The notes: generated from the sequence alone by a model not told the origin. A stretch of DNA of 64,000 bases from Flavonifractor sp. An92 (GCF_002159175.1 NZ_NFGZ01000008.1:1-64000), one strand, 5' to 3'. Shown: positions 32,694-42,151, numbered from the stretch's first letter. Made by a program: numbers and translations.

Positions 32694-33953
32694 ATGGGCA
32701 GTGACAGTATTGGAATGCTCGTGGCAATCATCATCCTGGTGGCCATGTCGGCCTACTTCTCCGCCACCGAGACCGCCTTTACATCCCTCAACCGCATCCG
32801 AATGAAGAGCCGCGCCGAGAGCGGCGACCGCCGGGCCGCCCGCACGCTGGAGCTGGCCGAGAGCTACGACAAGCTGCTCTCCACCATCCTCATCGGCAAC
32901 AACATCGTGAACATCACCGCCACCACCGTGGCCACCCTGTTCTTCGTGGACCTGCTGGGCGCCGAGAAGGGCCCCGCCGTGTCCACCGTGGTGCTGACCA
33001 TTGTGATCCTGGTCTTTGGCGAGATCTCCCCCAAGAGTCTGGCCAAGGAGTCTCCGGAGACCTTCGCCATGTTCTCCGCGCCCCTGCTGCGCTTTTTCAT
33101 GGTGATCCTCACCCCGGCCAACTTCATCTTCTCGGTGTGGAAGAAGCTCCTGTCCAAGGTGTTCCACAGCGCCGACAGCGACGGCATCACCGAAGAAGAG
33201 CTGGTCACCATGGTGGACCAGGCCGAGACCGAGGGCGGCCTGGACCAGCACGAGAGCGAGCTGATCCGCTCGGCCATCGAGTTCAACGACCTGGAGGTGG
33301 ATGAGATCCTCACCCCCCGGGTGGACATCGTGGCCGTGCCCGACACCGCCACCATGGAGGAGATCTCCAAGACCTTCGCCGAGAGCGGCTACTCCCGCCT
33401 GCCGGTGTACCACGGGGACATCGACGACGTGGTGGGCATCATCCACGAGAAGGACTTCCACGCCGCCCGCTACCACGGCCTGGACGACGTGTCCGCCATC
33501 ACCGGCAGCGTCCTCTACACCACCGGCAACACCAAGATCTCCGACCTGCTGCGGGTGCTCCAGAAGGAGAAGGCCCACATGGTCATCGTGGTGGATGAGT
33601 ACGGCGGCACCGAGGGTCTGGTGACCCTGGAGGACATCGTGGAGGAGCTGGTGGGCGAGATCTGGGATGAACACGACGAGGTCATCGAGGAGTTCCAGAA
33701 GCAGGAGGACGGCAGCTACCTCATCTCCTGCAACGCCGACCTCACCGACCTCTTCGACCTCTTCGCCATCAAGGGCGACTGCGACGCCAACACGGTGTCC
33801 GGCTGGGTCATGGAGCAGGTGGGCCGGGTCCCCGAGGAGGGGGATCACTTCCAGTCCGACGGGCTGGACGTCACCGTCACCAAGGTGGACCACCGCCGGG
33901 TCATGGAGATCCGGGTGGTGGTGCTCCCCGAGGAGGAGCCTTCCGAAAAATAA
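32694..33953 (+). CDS. HlyC/CorC family membrane protein (CNNM + CBS)
   Basis: 419 residues. A CNNM/DUF21 membrane domain (about 1-170; [17 protein letters not shown] and [26 protein letters not shown]), a CBS pair (about 200-320; [39 protein letters not shown]) and a C-terminal CorC_HlyC transporter-associated domain. Proteins of this type (Bacillus MpfA, CorC, human CNNM) take part in magnesium efflux or cation homeostasis. The start ATG lies 12 nt after GGAG, a long spacing. Confidence 0.93.
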   Translation: MGSDSIGMLVAIIILVAMSAYFSATETAFTSLNRIRMKSRAESGDRRAARTLELAESYDKLLSTILIGNNIVNITATTVATLFFVDLLGAEKGPAVSTVVLTIVILVFGEISPKSLAKESPETFAMFSAPLLRFFMVILTPANFIFSVWKKLLSKVFHSADSDGITEEELVTMVDQAETEGGLDQHESELIRSAIEFNDLEVDEILTPRVDIVAVPDTATMEEISKTFAESGYSRLPVYHGDIDDVVGIIHEKDFHAARYHGLDDVSAITGSVLYTTGNTKISDLLRVLQKEKAHMVIVVDEYGGTEGLVTLEDIVEELVGEIWDEHDEVIEEFQKQEDGSYLISCNADLTDLFDLFAIKGDCDANTVSGWVMEQVGRVPEEGDHFQSDGLDVTVTKVDHRRVMEIRVVVLPEEEPSEK

Positions 33954-33956
33954 CAG

Positions 33957-33994
33957 AAGCGGGCCGCCCCGAATGGGGCGGCCCGCTTTGTTTT
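33957..33994. terminator. bidirectional terminator between corC-like gene and greA
   Basis: 14 bp perfect stem AAGCGGGCCGCCCC, loop GAAT, then TTTGTTTT-type run on the plus strand; the minus strand gives CTTCTGTTATTTTT. Serves both convergent genes. Confidence 0.9.
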
Positions 33995-33999
33995 GGTCC

Positions 34000-34503
34000 T
34001 CAAAAGGCGTTGAGGGGGATGGAGCCGTCGTCGGCGGCCTTCTCGATGGCGCGGATGACCACGTCATAGCCGTAGTCGTCGCTGACCTGGATGTGGACCT
34101 TCTCGCCCACCTTCTTCCCCAGCACGGCCCGGCCCACCGGGGACTCCTTGCTGATGAGGCCGTGGAGGGCGTCCTGCCGCATGGTGGTGACGATCTGGTA
34201 GGTCTCCTCCTCGTCGTCCTCCTCCACATAGACGGTCACCTTGTCGTAGAGGTTCACCGCGTCCGCCGCGCCCTGGTCCGAGATGACCACGGCGGTGCGG
34301 ATCATATTCTCCAAAAAGCGGATGCGGCTCTCGTTGCGGTTCTTCTCCTGCTTGGCGGCCTTGTACTCAAAGTTCTCGCTCAGGTCGCCGAAGCCCCGGG
34401 CCTCCTTCACCGCATCCAGGAGCTTGGGCCGCAGCTGGGTGCGGCGGTAGTCCAGCTCCTCCCGCATCATCTGTATGTCCTTGCGCGTCAGCTCGTTGTG
34501 CAT
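34000..34503 (-). CDS. greA: transcription elongation factor GreA
   Basis: Rescues stalled RNA polymerase by stimulating cleavage of backtracked RNA. 167 residues: an N-terminal coiled coil (5-80) with the acidic tip GDLSENFEYKAAK, and a C-terminal FKBP-like domain (SPVGRAVLGKKVGE). A few residues longer than E. coli GreA (158). It lies downstream of the small membrane protein gene, with a terminator hairpin between them. Confidence 0.93.
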   Translation of the reverse strand: MHNELTRKDIQMMREELDYRRTQLRPKLLDAVKEARGFGDLSENFEYKAAKQEKNRNESRIRFLENMIRTAVVISDQGAADAVNLYDKVTVYVEEDDEEETYQIVTTMRQDALHGLISKESPVGRAVLGKKVGEKVHIQVSDDYGYDVVIRAIEKAADDGSIPLNAF

Positions 34504-34530
34504 GGTATCTCCTCATTTCCGCAAAACGCA

Positions 34531-34567
34531 AAAACGCGCCGCCTGCCGGTCAGCAGGCGGCGGCGCG
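34531..34567 (-). terminator. terminator of the small membrane protein gene
   Basis: Stem CGCGCCGCC-GCCTGC pairing across a short loop, followed on the minus strand by GTTTTTGCG. Separates the 61-residue gene from greA, which may then rely on read-through or an unseen promoter. Confidence 0.8.
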
Positions 34568-34570
34568 TCC

Positions 34571-34756
34571 TCAGTCATCCCAGTCGGCGTAGTCGTCGTA
34601 CTCCGAGTGGCAGCAGCAGCCCCCACCGGGGAGCTTCTCCTTCGCGCAGTGGAAAAAGGCCGCGATCTTGTCCCAGTAAGCGATGATACAGCAGACGCCG
34701 GCGGCAACCGTCAGGGAAAGGGCCACGATTTTCAGCACGAAACGGGCGATTTTCAT
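34571..34756 (-). CDS. small Cys-rich single-pass membrane protein, function unknown
   Basis: 61 residues: MKIARFVLKIVALSLTVAAGV, a membrane helix at about 8-29, then a short segment with HCAKEKLPGGGCCCHSE and an acidic aromatic tail (YDDYADWDD). Five cysteines follow the helix or end it, four in one small cluster, which hints at metal or redox binding. GGAGG lies 9 nt before the ATG, and a consensus-like promoter is just upstream. Not assigned to a named family. Confidence 0.7.
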   Translation of the reverse strand: MKIARFVLKIVALSLTVAAGVCCIIAYWDKIAAFFHCAKEKLPGGGCCCHSEYDDYADWDD

Positions 34757-34789
34757 ATCCCGTCGCCTCCTTACCAAAATGATACCTCT

Positions 34790-34818
34790 AGTTTACACGG
34801 TTTCCGTCCAAAATACAA
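34790..34818 (-). promoter_or_regulatory. promoter of the small membrane protein gene
   Basis: Minus strand TTGTAT (34818-34813), 17 bp, TAAACT (34795-34790). Confidence 0.65.
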
Positions 34819-34840
34819 TCATTATCTGAAAGTTTTTCCC

Positions 34841-34869
34841 TTGTAGTTTACCCGCAAATAGAATATAAT
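34841..34869 (+). promoter_or_regulatory. promoter of the Asp23-fakA unit
   Basis: TTGTAG (34841-34846), 17 bp, TATAAT (34864-34869). Divergent to the promoter at 34790-34818. Confidence 0.75.
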
Positions 34870-34943
34870 ATTAAAATGAATATCAGTACGCGCATATGCG
34901 CCTGGAACACACAACTTTGAGGACAGAAAGGAAGGGTCCTTTT

Positions 34944-35294
34944 ATGAAGCTGCAGACCGACAAGGGTGAGATCCGCATCAGCAGCGAGGTATTCACCTAT
35001 ATCACCGGCGCCGCGGCCACCAATTGTTACGGTGTCAAGGGCATGGCCATCCGGTCCAAGACCGACGGCCTGGTCCACCTGCTGCGCCGGGAATCCATGT
35101 CCAAGGGCGTCAAGGTCATCTACAACGACGATGACACCGTCTCCATCCAGCTCCACATCATCGTGGACAACGGGGTCAACCTCATGGCCGTCAGCCGCTC
35201 CATCATGAGCGAGGTGCGCTACATCGTCAGCCGCACCACCGGCGTGGAAGTCAAGAGCGTGGACGTCTGCATTGACTCCATGGTCATCGGCTAA
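34944..35294 (+). CDS. Asp23/Gls24 family protein (YloU-like)
   Basis: 116-residue soluble protein with the Asp23 pattern: GEIRISSEVFTYITGAAATN near the start, VSIQLHIIVDNGVNLMAVSRS in the middle and GVEVKSVDVCIDSMVI at the end. In Bacillus, yloU precedes yloV (fakA), the same order as here, with a 30 bp gap. The family is linked to envelope stress; exact role unclear. AAGGAAGGG upstream of the ATG at 34944. Confidence 0.9.
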   Translation: MKLQTDKGEIRISSEVFTYITGAAATNCYGVKGMAIRSKTDGLVHLLRRESMSKGVKVIYNDDDTVSIQLHIIVDNGVNLMAVSRSIMSEVRYIVSRTTGVEVKSVDVCIDSMVIG

Positions 35295-35324
35295 GGCCCA
35301 TCACCGACAGAAAGGAACAGGGAC

Positions 35325-37001
35325 ATGAGAGAACGCATCGACGGGGCGCTTTTTGCCAAGATGATCGTCCACGCCTCCGCTGCCATCAACAGCCAGAAGC
35401 AGCAGATCAATGAACTCAACGTATTCCCGGTGCCCGACGGCGATACCGGTACCAATATGGGCATGACCATTTCCACCGCAGCCACCGAGCTTCGCAAGAA
35501 GCCCAGCTCCTCCGTGGGCGAGGCGGCCAACACCAACGCCTCCGCCCTGCTGCGGGGGGCCCGGGGCAACTCCGGGGTCATCCTCTCCCTCCTCTTCCGC
35601 GGCTTTGCCAAGGCCGTGAAGGACAAGGACGAGATCGACGGCCGGGATCTGGCCATTGCCCTGGACTACGGCGTGGCCGCCGCCTACAAGGCGGTCATGA
35701 AGCCCGCCGAGGGCACCATCCTCACCGTCTCCCGCCTGGCCGCCGCCCAGGCCGCGGCCGCCGCCCGGGAGAATCCCGCCATTGAGGCCGTGCTGGAGGC
35801 CGCCATCCAGGAGGGCCATGTGGCCCTGGCCGACACCGTGAACCAGAACCCGGTCCTCAAGAAGGCCGGTGTGGTGGACGCCGGCGGCAAGGGCTTCCTG
35901 GTCATCCTCCAGGGGATGCTGGATGAGCTACGGGGCCTGCCCATGCCGGAGGACGGCGACGAGGGCGTGCAGGAGAAGGCCAACTTCGCCTCCCTCAGCG
36001 ACGAGGAGATCACCTTCACCTTCGACACCGTGTTCATCGTGCGCAAGACGGTGAACCGCCCGCTGGAGGCCTTCCGCACCTACCTGAACAGCATCGGCGA
36101 CAGCCTGGTCATCGGCGAGGACGACGAGGCCTTCAAGGTCCACGTCCATACCGACATCCCCGGCGCCGCCCTCACCGAGGCCCAGAAGTACGGCACCCTG
36201 GAGCTGGCCAAGATCGAGAACATGCGCACTCAGTATGAGGACATGGCCGCCGGCAAGAAGCCCCAGAGCACCGACGACCTGGACATGGAGGAGGCCGCCT
36301 GCGACAGCGCGCCCCAGCCCGCCGGTCCCGCCGCGCCGGAGAAGAAGTACGGCGTGGTGGCTGTCTGCGCCGGCGACGGTCTGGCCGATGTGTTCCGCGA
36401 CCTGGGCGCCGACGGGATCATCTCCGGCGGCCAGACCATGAACCCCTCCACCGCCGACATCATGGCCGAGATCGACCGCACCCCCGCCGAGGTGGTGTTC
36501 GTCCTGCCCAACAACGGCAACATCATCATGGCCGCCCAGCAGTGCATCCCTCTGGCCGAGGGGAAAAAGGTGGTGGTCCTCCCCACCAAGACCGTGCCCC
36601 AGGGCATCTCCGCCCTGATGGTGCTGGATCTGGACGGCTCCGAGGAGGACAACGTGGCCGCCATGACCGAGGCCATCAGCCGCGTGGCCACCAGCGAGAT
36701 CACCTACGCCGCCCGGGACTCTGACTTTGACGGCTTTGCCATCAAGCAGGGCGACTACCTGGCCCTGGCGGAGCACCAGCTCTTCGGCACCGATCAGGAT
36801 CTGTCCGCCCTGCTGGACCGCCTGGCCCGGGCCGAGGCTCAGCAGAGCGCCGAATTCATCACCATCTTCTACGGAGAGGATGTGGACGAGGAGAGCGCCC
36901 AGACCGCACTGGGCATCTTCCAGGCCGCCTGCCCCAACGCCGAGATCACCCTGCTCTCCGGCGGACAGCCTGTGTACTATTATCTGATCTCCGCGGAGTA
37001 A
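35325..37001 (+). CDS. fakA: fatty acid kinase subunit A (DAK2/YloV family)
   Basis: Phosphorylates fatty acids held by FakB (DegV) proteins so they enter phospholipid synthesis. 558 residues: N-terminal DhaL/DAK2 kinase domain (1-200) with metal and ATP motif NVFPVPDGDTGTNMGMT and GARGNSGVILS, a middle domain (about 225-310) and a C-terminal DegV-like fold (about 335-558, VAVCAGDGLADVF and VLPNNGNIIMAAQQ). Matches Bacillus YloV in length and order. A DegV protein that could be its partner lies at 53732-54631. Confidence 0.94.
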   Translation: MRERIDGALFAKMIVHASAAINSQKQQINELNVFPVPDGDTGTNMGMTISTAATELRKKPSSSVGEAANTNASALLRGARGNSGVILSLLFRGFAKAVKDKDEIDGRDLAIALDYGVAAAYKAVMKPAEGTILTVSRLAAAQAAAAARENPAIEAVLEAAIQEGHVALADTVNQNPVLKKAGVVDAGGKGFLVILQGMLDELRGLPMPEDGDEGVQEKANFASLSDEEITFTFDTVFIVRKTVNRPLEAFRTYLNSIGDSLVIGEDDEAFKVHVHTDIPGAALTEAQKYGTLELAKIENMRTQYEDMAAGKKPQSTDDLDMEEAACDSAPQPAGPAAPEKKYGVVAVCAGDGLADVFRDLGADGIISGGQTMNPSTADIMAEIDRTPAEVVFVLPNNGNIIMAAQQCIPLAEGKKVVVLPTKTVPQGISALMVLDLDGSEEDNVAAMTEAISRVATSEITYAARDSDFDGFAIKQGDYLALAEHQLFGTDQDLSALLDRLARAEAQQSAEFITIFYGEDVDEESAQTALGIFQAACPNAEITLLSGGQPVYYYLISAE

Positions 37002-37015
37002 TCCTGTGTTGAAAA

Positions 37016-37048
37016 ATGCCGCTCTGTAAATACAGAGCGGCATTTTTA
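37016..37048 (+). terminator. terminator of fakA
   Basis: 13 bp perfect stem ATGCCGCTCTGTA, 2 nt loop, complementary arm and TTTTTAT. Confidence 0.92.
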
Positions 37049-37072
37049 TACCATTTTCTGGAGGTGTTGACC

Positions 37073-37609
37073 ATGCAGCCCAATCAGATGACCCGCCTGA
37101 GCCGGCGGCTCTCCTATCTCCTGCGCCACAGCACGCAGTACATCGACCACCACGGCTGGGCCAAGGTGGAGGACGTTCTGGCCGCCCTGGGGGAGCGCTG
37201 CCCCTCCTTCTCCCAGGAGGATCTGGAGGAGATCGTCCGCACCGATTCCAAGGGGCGCTACTCCTTTGACGCGGACCACCGCCGCATCCGGGCCAACCAG
37301 GGCCACTCGGTGCCGGTGGATGTGGAGCTGGAGGAGCTCACTCCCCCGGAGGTGCTCTATCACGGCACCGCCACCCGCTTCCTGGACCGCATCTTCCGGG
37401 AGGGGCTGCTGCCCATGACCCGGCTCTACTGCCACCTCTCCGCCGACTTTGACACCGCCCACGCGGTGGGCGCCCGCCGCGGAAAGCCGGTGGTACTTCG
37501 GGTGGACGCCGCCGCCATGGCCCGGGAGGGTTATGTCTTTTACCGCTCGGAAAACGGCGTGTGGCTCACCAAGACGGTCCCGCCCTGCTTCCTGACGCCC
37601 CTGGCCTGA
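37073..37609 (+). CDS. kptA: RNA 2'-phosphotransferase (Tpt1/KptA)
   Basis: Transfers an internal 2'-phosphate from RNA to NAD, giving ADP-ribose 1'',2''-cyclic phosphate. 178 residues: N-terminal winged helix (LSRRLSYLLRHSTQYIDHHGWAK in its family pattern, core SYLLRHS) and an ADP-ribosyltransferase-like domain with NQGHSVPVD, LYHGTATRFLDRI and TRLYCHLS, carrying the conserved Arg/His set. Bacteria lack the eukaryotic tRNA splicing that makes its known substrate, so its physiological role is unclear. GGAGG 8 nt before the ATG; a terminator separates it from fakA, so it may have its own weak promoter. Confidence 0.92.
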   Translation: MQPNQMTRLSRRLSYLLRHSTQYIDHHGWAKVEDVLAALGERCPSFSQEDLEEIVRTDSKGRYSFDADHRRIRANQGHSVPVDVELEELTPPEVLYHGTATRFLDRIFREGLLPMTRLYCHLSADFDTAHAVGARRGKPVVLRVDAAAMAREGYVFYRSENGVWLTKTVPPCFLTPLA

Positions 37610-37610
37610 A

Positions 37611-37646
37611 AAAACGGCCCGCATCCAAAAGGATGCGGGCCGTTTT
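37611..37646. terminator. bidirectional terminator between kptA and the amino acid importer
   Basis: 15 bp stem AAACGGCCCGCATCC with loop AAAA; TTTTGATC on the plus side and TTTTTTCAGG on the minus side. Confidence 0.92.
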
Positions 37647-37652
37647 GATCTC

Positions 37653-38375
37653 TTACAGCACCTTGGAGAGGAACTCGATGGTGCGGGGCTCCTTGGGGTT
37701 GGCGAAGAAGGCGTGGGGCTCGTTCTGCTCCAGGATGTGGCCGCCGTCCATGAAGAGGACCCGGCTGCCCACCTCCCGGGCAAAGCCCATCTCGTGGGTG
37801 ACCACCACCATGGTCATGCCCTCGTCGGCCAGCTGCTTCATGACCTCCAGCACCTCGCCCACCATCTCAGGGTCCAGGGCGGACGTGGGCTCGTCGAAGA
37901 GCATCAGCTTGGGCTTCATGGCCAGGGCGCGGACGATGGCGATACGCTGCTTCTGGCCGCCGGAGAGCTGGGCGGGATAGGCGTCAGCCTTCTCCTCCAG
38001 GCCCACCCGCTTGAGGAGGGCGGTGGCGGTGTCGTCGGCCTCGGCCTGGCTCATCAGCTTGGTGCGCACAGGGGCCAGGGTGATGTTCTTCCGGATGGTC
38101 ATGTTGGGGAAGAGGTTGAAGTGCTGGAACACCATGCCCATCTGCTGGCGGATCTTGTCGATGTTGGCCTTGGGGTCGGTGACCTCCTGGCCGTCAAAGG
38201 TGATGGTGCCCGCGGTGGGGGTCTCCAGCAGGTTGAGGCAGCGCAGGAAGGTGGACTTACCCGAGCCGGAGGGCCCGATCACGACGACCTTCTCGCCGGG
38301 ATGGATGTGCTCGGAGATGTTATCCAGCACCAGATGGTCCCCGAAGGACTTGCTCAGGTTCTTAACGTCGATCAC
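37653..38375 (-). CDS. polar amino acid ABC transporter ATP-binding protein
   Basis: 240 residues of the GlnQ/HisP family. Walker [11 protein letters not shown] (about 33-42), Q-loop [12 protein letters not shown], signature LSGGQKQR, Walker [15 protein letters not shown] and H-loop VTHEMGFA. It powers the importer formed with the permease and binding protein just upstream; overlaps the permease gene by 14 bp. Substrate class: polar amino acids, not resolved further. Confidence 0.94.
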   Translation of the reverse strand: MIDVKNLSKSFGDHLVLDNISEHIHPGEKVVVIGPSGSGKSTFLRCLNLLETPTAGTITFDGQEVTDPKANIDKIRQQMGMVFQHFNLFPNMTIRKNITLAPVRTKLMSQAEADDTATALLKRVGLEEKADAYPAQLSGGQKQRIAIVRALAMKPKLMLFDEPTSALDPEMVGEVLEVMKQLADEGMTMVVVTHEMGFAREVGSRVLFMDGGHILEQNEPHAFFANPKEPRTIEFLSKVL

Positions 38376-39141
38376 TTTGACGCAGCCTCCTTTCCAGCTT
38401 ACCCTGGAGCCAGGTGAAGATCATGACCAGCACCAGATAGATGGCGGCCACGCCCAGATAGGGGAACATGACGCTGTAGGTCTTGGCGCCCACCGCCTGA
38501 GCGGCGTAGAGCAGCTCCTTGCCGCCGATGGTGGTGATGAGAGCGGTGTCCTTGAACAGGGTGATGAACTCGTTGCCCAGCGCGGGCAGGATGTTCTTAA
38601 AGGCCTGAGGGATGATGATGAAGCGCATGGTGTCCACATAGTTGAGGCCCAGGGAGCGGCCGGCCTCGTTCTGGCCGCCGTCCACACTCATCAGGCCGCC
38701 GCGGACGATCTCCGCCACGTAGGCGCCCGAGTTGATACCCAGGGCGATGGTGCCGATGACGGTGAAGTCACGGCTGCTGGCGAAGATGACGCTGCCCATA
38801 ATGAGCATCTGCACGATCATGGGGGTGCCGCGGATGACAGTGGTGTAGACCTTACACACCGCATTCAGGATCCCCAGGACGAAATTGCGGCGGCCGGGGC
38901 GCTGCTGATCGTGGGCGGTGCGCACCACGGCCACCAGGACGCCCAGCACCACGCCCATCAGCAGGGCCAGCACCGTGACCTCCAGAGTGGTCAGCACGCC
39001 GGACAGGTAGAGCTTCCAACGGCCTCCGTCCACAAAGGCCTTGTAGACGCCGACAAACAGATCCTGCCACCAGGGCAGATCCACCCGGTCGGCCAGCTGC
39101 GCGCTCAGGTCAGCATAGAGCTGTGCCCAGTTCACGGACAT
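38362..39141 (-). CDS. polar amino acid ABC transporter permease
   Basis: 259 residues with an N-terminal extension ([16 protein letters not shown]) before about five membrane helices; the EAA loop [20 protein letters not shown] (shown to 20 residues) and [18 protein letters not shown] identify the His/Glu/Gln permease family. Start is unclear: ATG 39141 is only one base from AGGAG, whereas GTG 39135 (VNWAQL) has ideal 7 nt spacing and may be the real start. Confidence 0.92.
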   Translation of the reverse strand: MSVNWAQLYADLSAQLADRVDLPWWQDLFVGVYKAFVDGGRWKLYLSGVLTTLEVTVLALLMGVVLGVLVAVVRTAHDQQRPGRRNFVLGILNAVCKVYTTVIRGTPMIVQMLIMGSVIFASSRDFTVIGTIALGINSGAYVAEIVRGGLMSVDGGQNEAGRSLGLNYVDTMRFIIIPQAFKNILPALGNEFITLFKDTALITTIGGKELLYAAQAVGAKTYSVMFPYLGVAAIYLVLVMIFTWLQGKLERRLRQSDRR

Positions 39142-39226
39142 TCTCCTCTCTTGAATATGTTTCTGTAAGGTGGGAAAAGACGCCAAAGCGGGCGGCCATG
39201 GGCCGCCCACTTAGAGGCAACAGTTT

Positions 39227-40081
39227 TTACTCGGCGGGGATGTACTTGTCGATGATGGACTGGAGGGTGCCGTCGGCCTCCAGCTCGGCCAGAGCGCCGT
39301 TGATGGCGTTCAGCAGGGACTCGTTGCCCTTGGCCACGCCGATGGCGTACTCCTCATTGGCGAACTCGGTGTCCAGGATCTTCAGACCGGGGTTGGCCTT
39401 CACATACTCCTGAGCGGGAGCGTTGTCGATGACCACCGCGTCCACCTGGCCGTTGAGCAGAGCCTGCACAGCGGTGGCGCCGTCGTCATAAGCGGTGACG
39501 TGGTCCTCGCCGTAGCCGCCGTTCTCGGGGGTGTCGGAGCAGTAGATGTAGCCGGTGGTGCCGCGCTGGGTGCCGATCTTGTCGGCGTTGGCCAGGTCGT
39601 CCACGGTGGCGATGTCGGAGTCCTCCGTCACGATGACCACCTGCACGCCGTTGGCGTAGCTGTCGGAGAAGTCCATGACCTGCAGGCGCTCCTCGTTGAC
39701 GGTGACGCCGGCCATGACCATGTCGCTCTTGCCGTTCTGGGCGGCCAGGAGGGCGGCGTCAAAGTCCATGTCGTCGATCTCCAGCTCCAGGCCCAGCTTG
39801 TCGGCGATGGCCTGGGCCACCTCCACGTCGATGCCCTCGAAGGAGCCGTCATCGGCCACCATCTCGTAGGGCGGGAACTGAGCATTGGTGCTCATGATGA
39901 GCTTACCCTCTTCCACGGTGGTCAGGGTAGCCTCGGTGTTGCTGTCGTCGGGGGTGGTGCTCTCCTGAGCCTCGGAGGGCTGGGTGGAGGGCTGGGAGGC
40001 GGTGCCGCCGCCGCAGCCGGCCAGCAGGCCCAGGGACAGGGCGGCCGCCATGCTCAGAGCAAGGATCTTATTCCATTTCAT
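39227..40081 (-). CDS. amino acid ABC transporter substrate-binding lipoprotein
   Basis: 284 residues. Lipoprotein signal MKWNKILALSMAAALSLG then LLAGCGGG (lipobox Cys), a Ser/Thr/Gln-rich linker, and the SBP family 3 fold: STNAQFPPYEMVADDGSFEG, VMAGVTVNEERLQVMDFS, AVVIDNAPAQEYV. ATG 40081 has AGGAG 9 nt upstream, better than ATG 40087. First gene of the three-gene importer behind a good promoter; a gap of 85 bp precedes the permease, where extra binding-protein output is often set by RNA processing. Confidence 0.93.
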   Translation of the reverse strand: MKWNKILALSMAAALSLGLLAGCGGGTASQPSTQPSEAQESTTPDDSNTEATLTTVEEGKLIMSTNAQFPPYEMVADDGSFEGIDVEVAQAIADKLGLELEIDDMDFDAALLAAQNGKSDMVMAGVTVNEERLQVMDFSDSYANGVQVVIVTEDSDIATVDDLANADKIGTQRGTTGYIYCSDTPENGGYGEDHVTAYDDGATAVQALLNGQVDAVVIDNAPAQEYVKANPGLKILDTEFANEEYAIGVAKGNESLLNAINGALAELEADGTLQSIIDKYIPAE

Positions 40082-40127
40082 ATTCATTCTCTCCTCAGTG
40101 GGGATGTCTCCCCGGTTGTCGCGTATG

Positions 40128-40156
40128 ATTATACACCCGTTCCCGTTCCTATGCAA
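40128..40156 (-). promoter_or_regulatory. promoter of the amino acid importer
   Basis: Minus strand TTGCAT (40156-40151), 17 bp, TATAAT (40133-40128). Confidence 0.8.
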
Positions 40157-40239
40157 TCCATATCCATCCGTCAAACTGCACAAACTTCCCTCTATTTTTC
40201 CCATGATTCCGCTAAACTGCCACGCATTCCGAAAAGGAA

Positions 40240-40274
40240 CCGGGGGACAACCCCAAAATGGGCTGTTCCCCCGG
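40240..40274 (-). terminator. terminator of oppA
   Basis: Stem CCGGGGGACA... / ...TGTTCCCCCGG with an A/T loop; the minus strand ends TTCCTTTTC. Confidence 0.7.
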
Positions 40275-40289
40275 CGTATGAATATGTGT

Positions 40290-42062
40290 TTACTTGCGCT
40301 GCGCGTACTGGAAGAAGTAATAGCCCAGCGGGGAGTAATACACCCCCTGGATGTCGTCGGAGAGCAGGTACTGTTCGGTGTAGAAGTAGATGGGTCCCAC
40401 CGCCCAGTCCCGGCCGATGAGGAGGTCCTCGGCCTCGTGGAGGGCCTCCATCCGTGCCTCAGGATCGCTGGTCTGGCTGGCCCGGAGGATGGCGTCGTCG
40501 TAGTCGGCGCTGGAGTAGAAGGCGGTGTTGGTGCCGCTTCCGGTGACCCACATGCCCAGGAAGGACATGGGGTCGGTGTAGTCGGAGGTCCAGCCCATGC
40601 GGGAGAGCTGGTAGTCCCCCTGGAGGTAGCTCTGGAGGAAGGCGCCCCACTCCTGGCTCTTCAGGGTGACCTGGACGCCCAGCCCCTCCTGCCACATGGA
40701 CTGGAGGGCCACCGCCACATTCTCGTTGCTCTCGTCGCTGTTGTAGAGGTATTCCACCGCCGGGAAGGTGCTCCGGTCGGTGTAGCCCGCCTCATCCAGC
40801 AGGCGGTTGGCCTCGGCCAGGTTCTCCTGATAGAGGGCCTCGGTGGTGGGGGCGGTCCAGTAGGAGCCGCCTTCGGTGCGGAAGTCGGAGCCCTCCCCGG
40901 CGTCGGAGACCCCGTTGGGCACGAAGCCGTCGGCGGGGACCTGTCCGCCCTGGACCACCTGCTCGGTGAGGTAGGCCGAGTCGATGGCCAGGGTGAAGGC
41001 CTTGCGCACCCGCCAGTCGTCAAAGGGGGCGCGGGTGTTCTGATAGGTTACATAGGAGGTGCCCAGGTAGTCCAGCAGGTGGAGCTCCCCACTCTCCAGC
41101 AGGGTGGAGACCCGGTCAGTGGGGACTTGATTGATGAAGTCCAGGTCCCCGGCCTGATAGGCGGTATACCGGGCGTTCACGTCGCCCATGAGCCGGAAGG
41201 TAATGGTGTCGGGACCCAGGGCGTCCCGGTCATAGTACTCCGGGTTCTGCTCCAGGACAATGGAGGAGGAGTGGGTCCAGCTCTGGAGCTTGTAGGGCCC
41301 GTTGCACAGATAGGTCTCGGGGCTCTGGGTCCACTGGTCGTTCCCCTCCACCACATCGGCGCGCAGGGGCATTAGGTTGGGGAAGGCGCACAGCTCCAGG
41401 AAGTAGGGGCAGTCGTAGCTCAGGTCCACCACGAAGGTATCCGCATCCGCCGCGGTGATACCAAGGGTGTCCAGGCTGTCCCGGGGGACCTCCACCCCTT
41501 GGGCGGCGTAGTCCTCGGCCTGGGCGGCGGTGAGAACGGCGCCGCTCTCCGGGTCCCGCCCGTAGACCACGGCGTCGTAATTGGTCACCATGGCCAGAAG
41601 GCCGATGTACCCCGCCGCCGTCTCCGGGTCGCACAGCCGCTTCCAGGAATAGGCGAAGTCCTCCGCCGTCACGGCCTGGCCATCCCACCAGCGGGCGTCC
41701 TCCCGCAGGGTGAAGGTATAGCGCACCGTGCCGTCGGCGTTGACCGTCTTTTCATAGTCCGCGGCCTGGCCGGTGGTGAGGCGGGCACCGGTGATGGGCG
41801 CGCCCTCCTCCTGGACCTCGCCGCTGTCCTCCCACTTCATCAGCCCCTCAAAGAGGTGATGGAGCAGGATACCGCCGTCCAGGGCGGAGTTGAGGGTGGG
41901 GTCGATGGTCTGGGGCTCCGAGGTAAAGCTCACCGCCAGGTCAAAGGCCTCCGTCCCGCCGGGTTGGGCGCTCTCTTCCGCCTCAGGGCCGCCGCAGCCC
42001 CCCAGCAGTCCGGCCAGGAGTGCCGCCGCAAGCAGCCCGGCGGCCGCTCGGATCTTCTTCAT
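40290..42062 (-). CDS. oppA: oligopeptide ABC transporter substrate-binding lipoprotein
   Basis: 590 residues, SBP family 5. Lipoprotein signal with lipobox LLGGCGG (Cys23), then SFTSEPQTIDPTLNSALDGG, a YTFTLREDARWWDGQAVTAED block and GPYKLQSWTHSSSIVLEQNPEYY, the DppA/OppA pattern. Captures peptides outside the membrane for the OppBCDF complex encoded just upstream on the same strand. It has its own promoter and terminator, so it can be made in excess. Exact peptide preference unknown. Confidence 0.92.
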   Translation of the reverse strand: MKKIRAAAGLLAAALLAGLLGGCGGPEAEESAQPGGTEAFDLAVSFTSEPQTIDPTLNSALDGGILLHHLFEGLMKWEDSGEVQEEGAPITGARLTTGQAADYEKTVNADGTVRYTFTLREDARWWDGQAVTAEDFAYSWKRLCDPETAAGYIGLLAMVTNYDAVVYGRDPESGAVLTAAQAEDYAAQGVEVPRDSLDTLGITAADADTFVVDLSYDCPYFLELCAFPNLMPLRADVVEGNDQWTQSPETYLCNGPYKLQSWTHSSSIVLEQNPEYYDRDALGPDTITFRLMGDVNARYTAYQAGDLDFINQVPTDRVSTLLESGELHLLDYLGTSYVTYQNTRAPFDDWRVRKAFTLAIDSAYLTEQVVQGGQVPADGFVPNGVSDAGEGSDFRTEGGSYWTAPTTEALYQENLAEANRLLDEAGYTDRSTFPAVEYLYNSDESNENVAVALQSMWQEGLGVQVTLKSQEWGAFLQSYLQGDYQLSRMGWTSDYTDPMSFLGMWVTGSGTNTAFYSSADYDDAILRASQTSDPEARMEALHEAEDLLIGRDWAVGPIYFYTEQYLLSDDIQGVYYSPLGYYFFQYAQRK

Positions 42063-42151
42063 CGCAATCCCTCCACTGTAACTTTTCCCATCTCTGTTAC
42101 AAATTTTTTGTGCCCGAAATGATTTCTCCTCAAAATGTAATTCTCATTATA

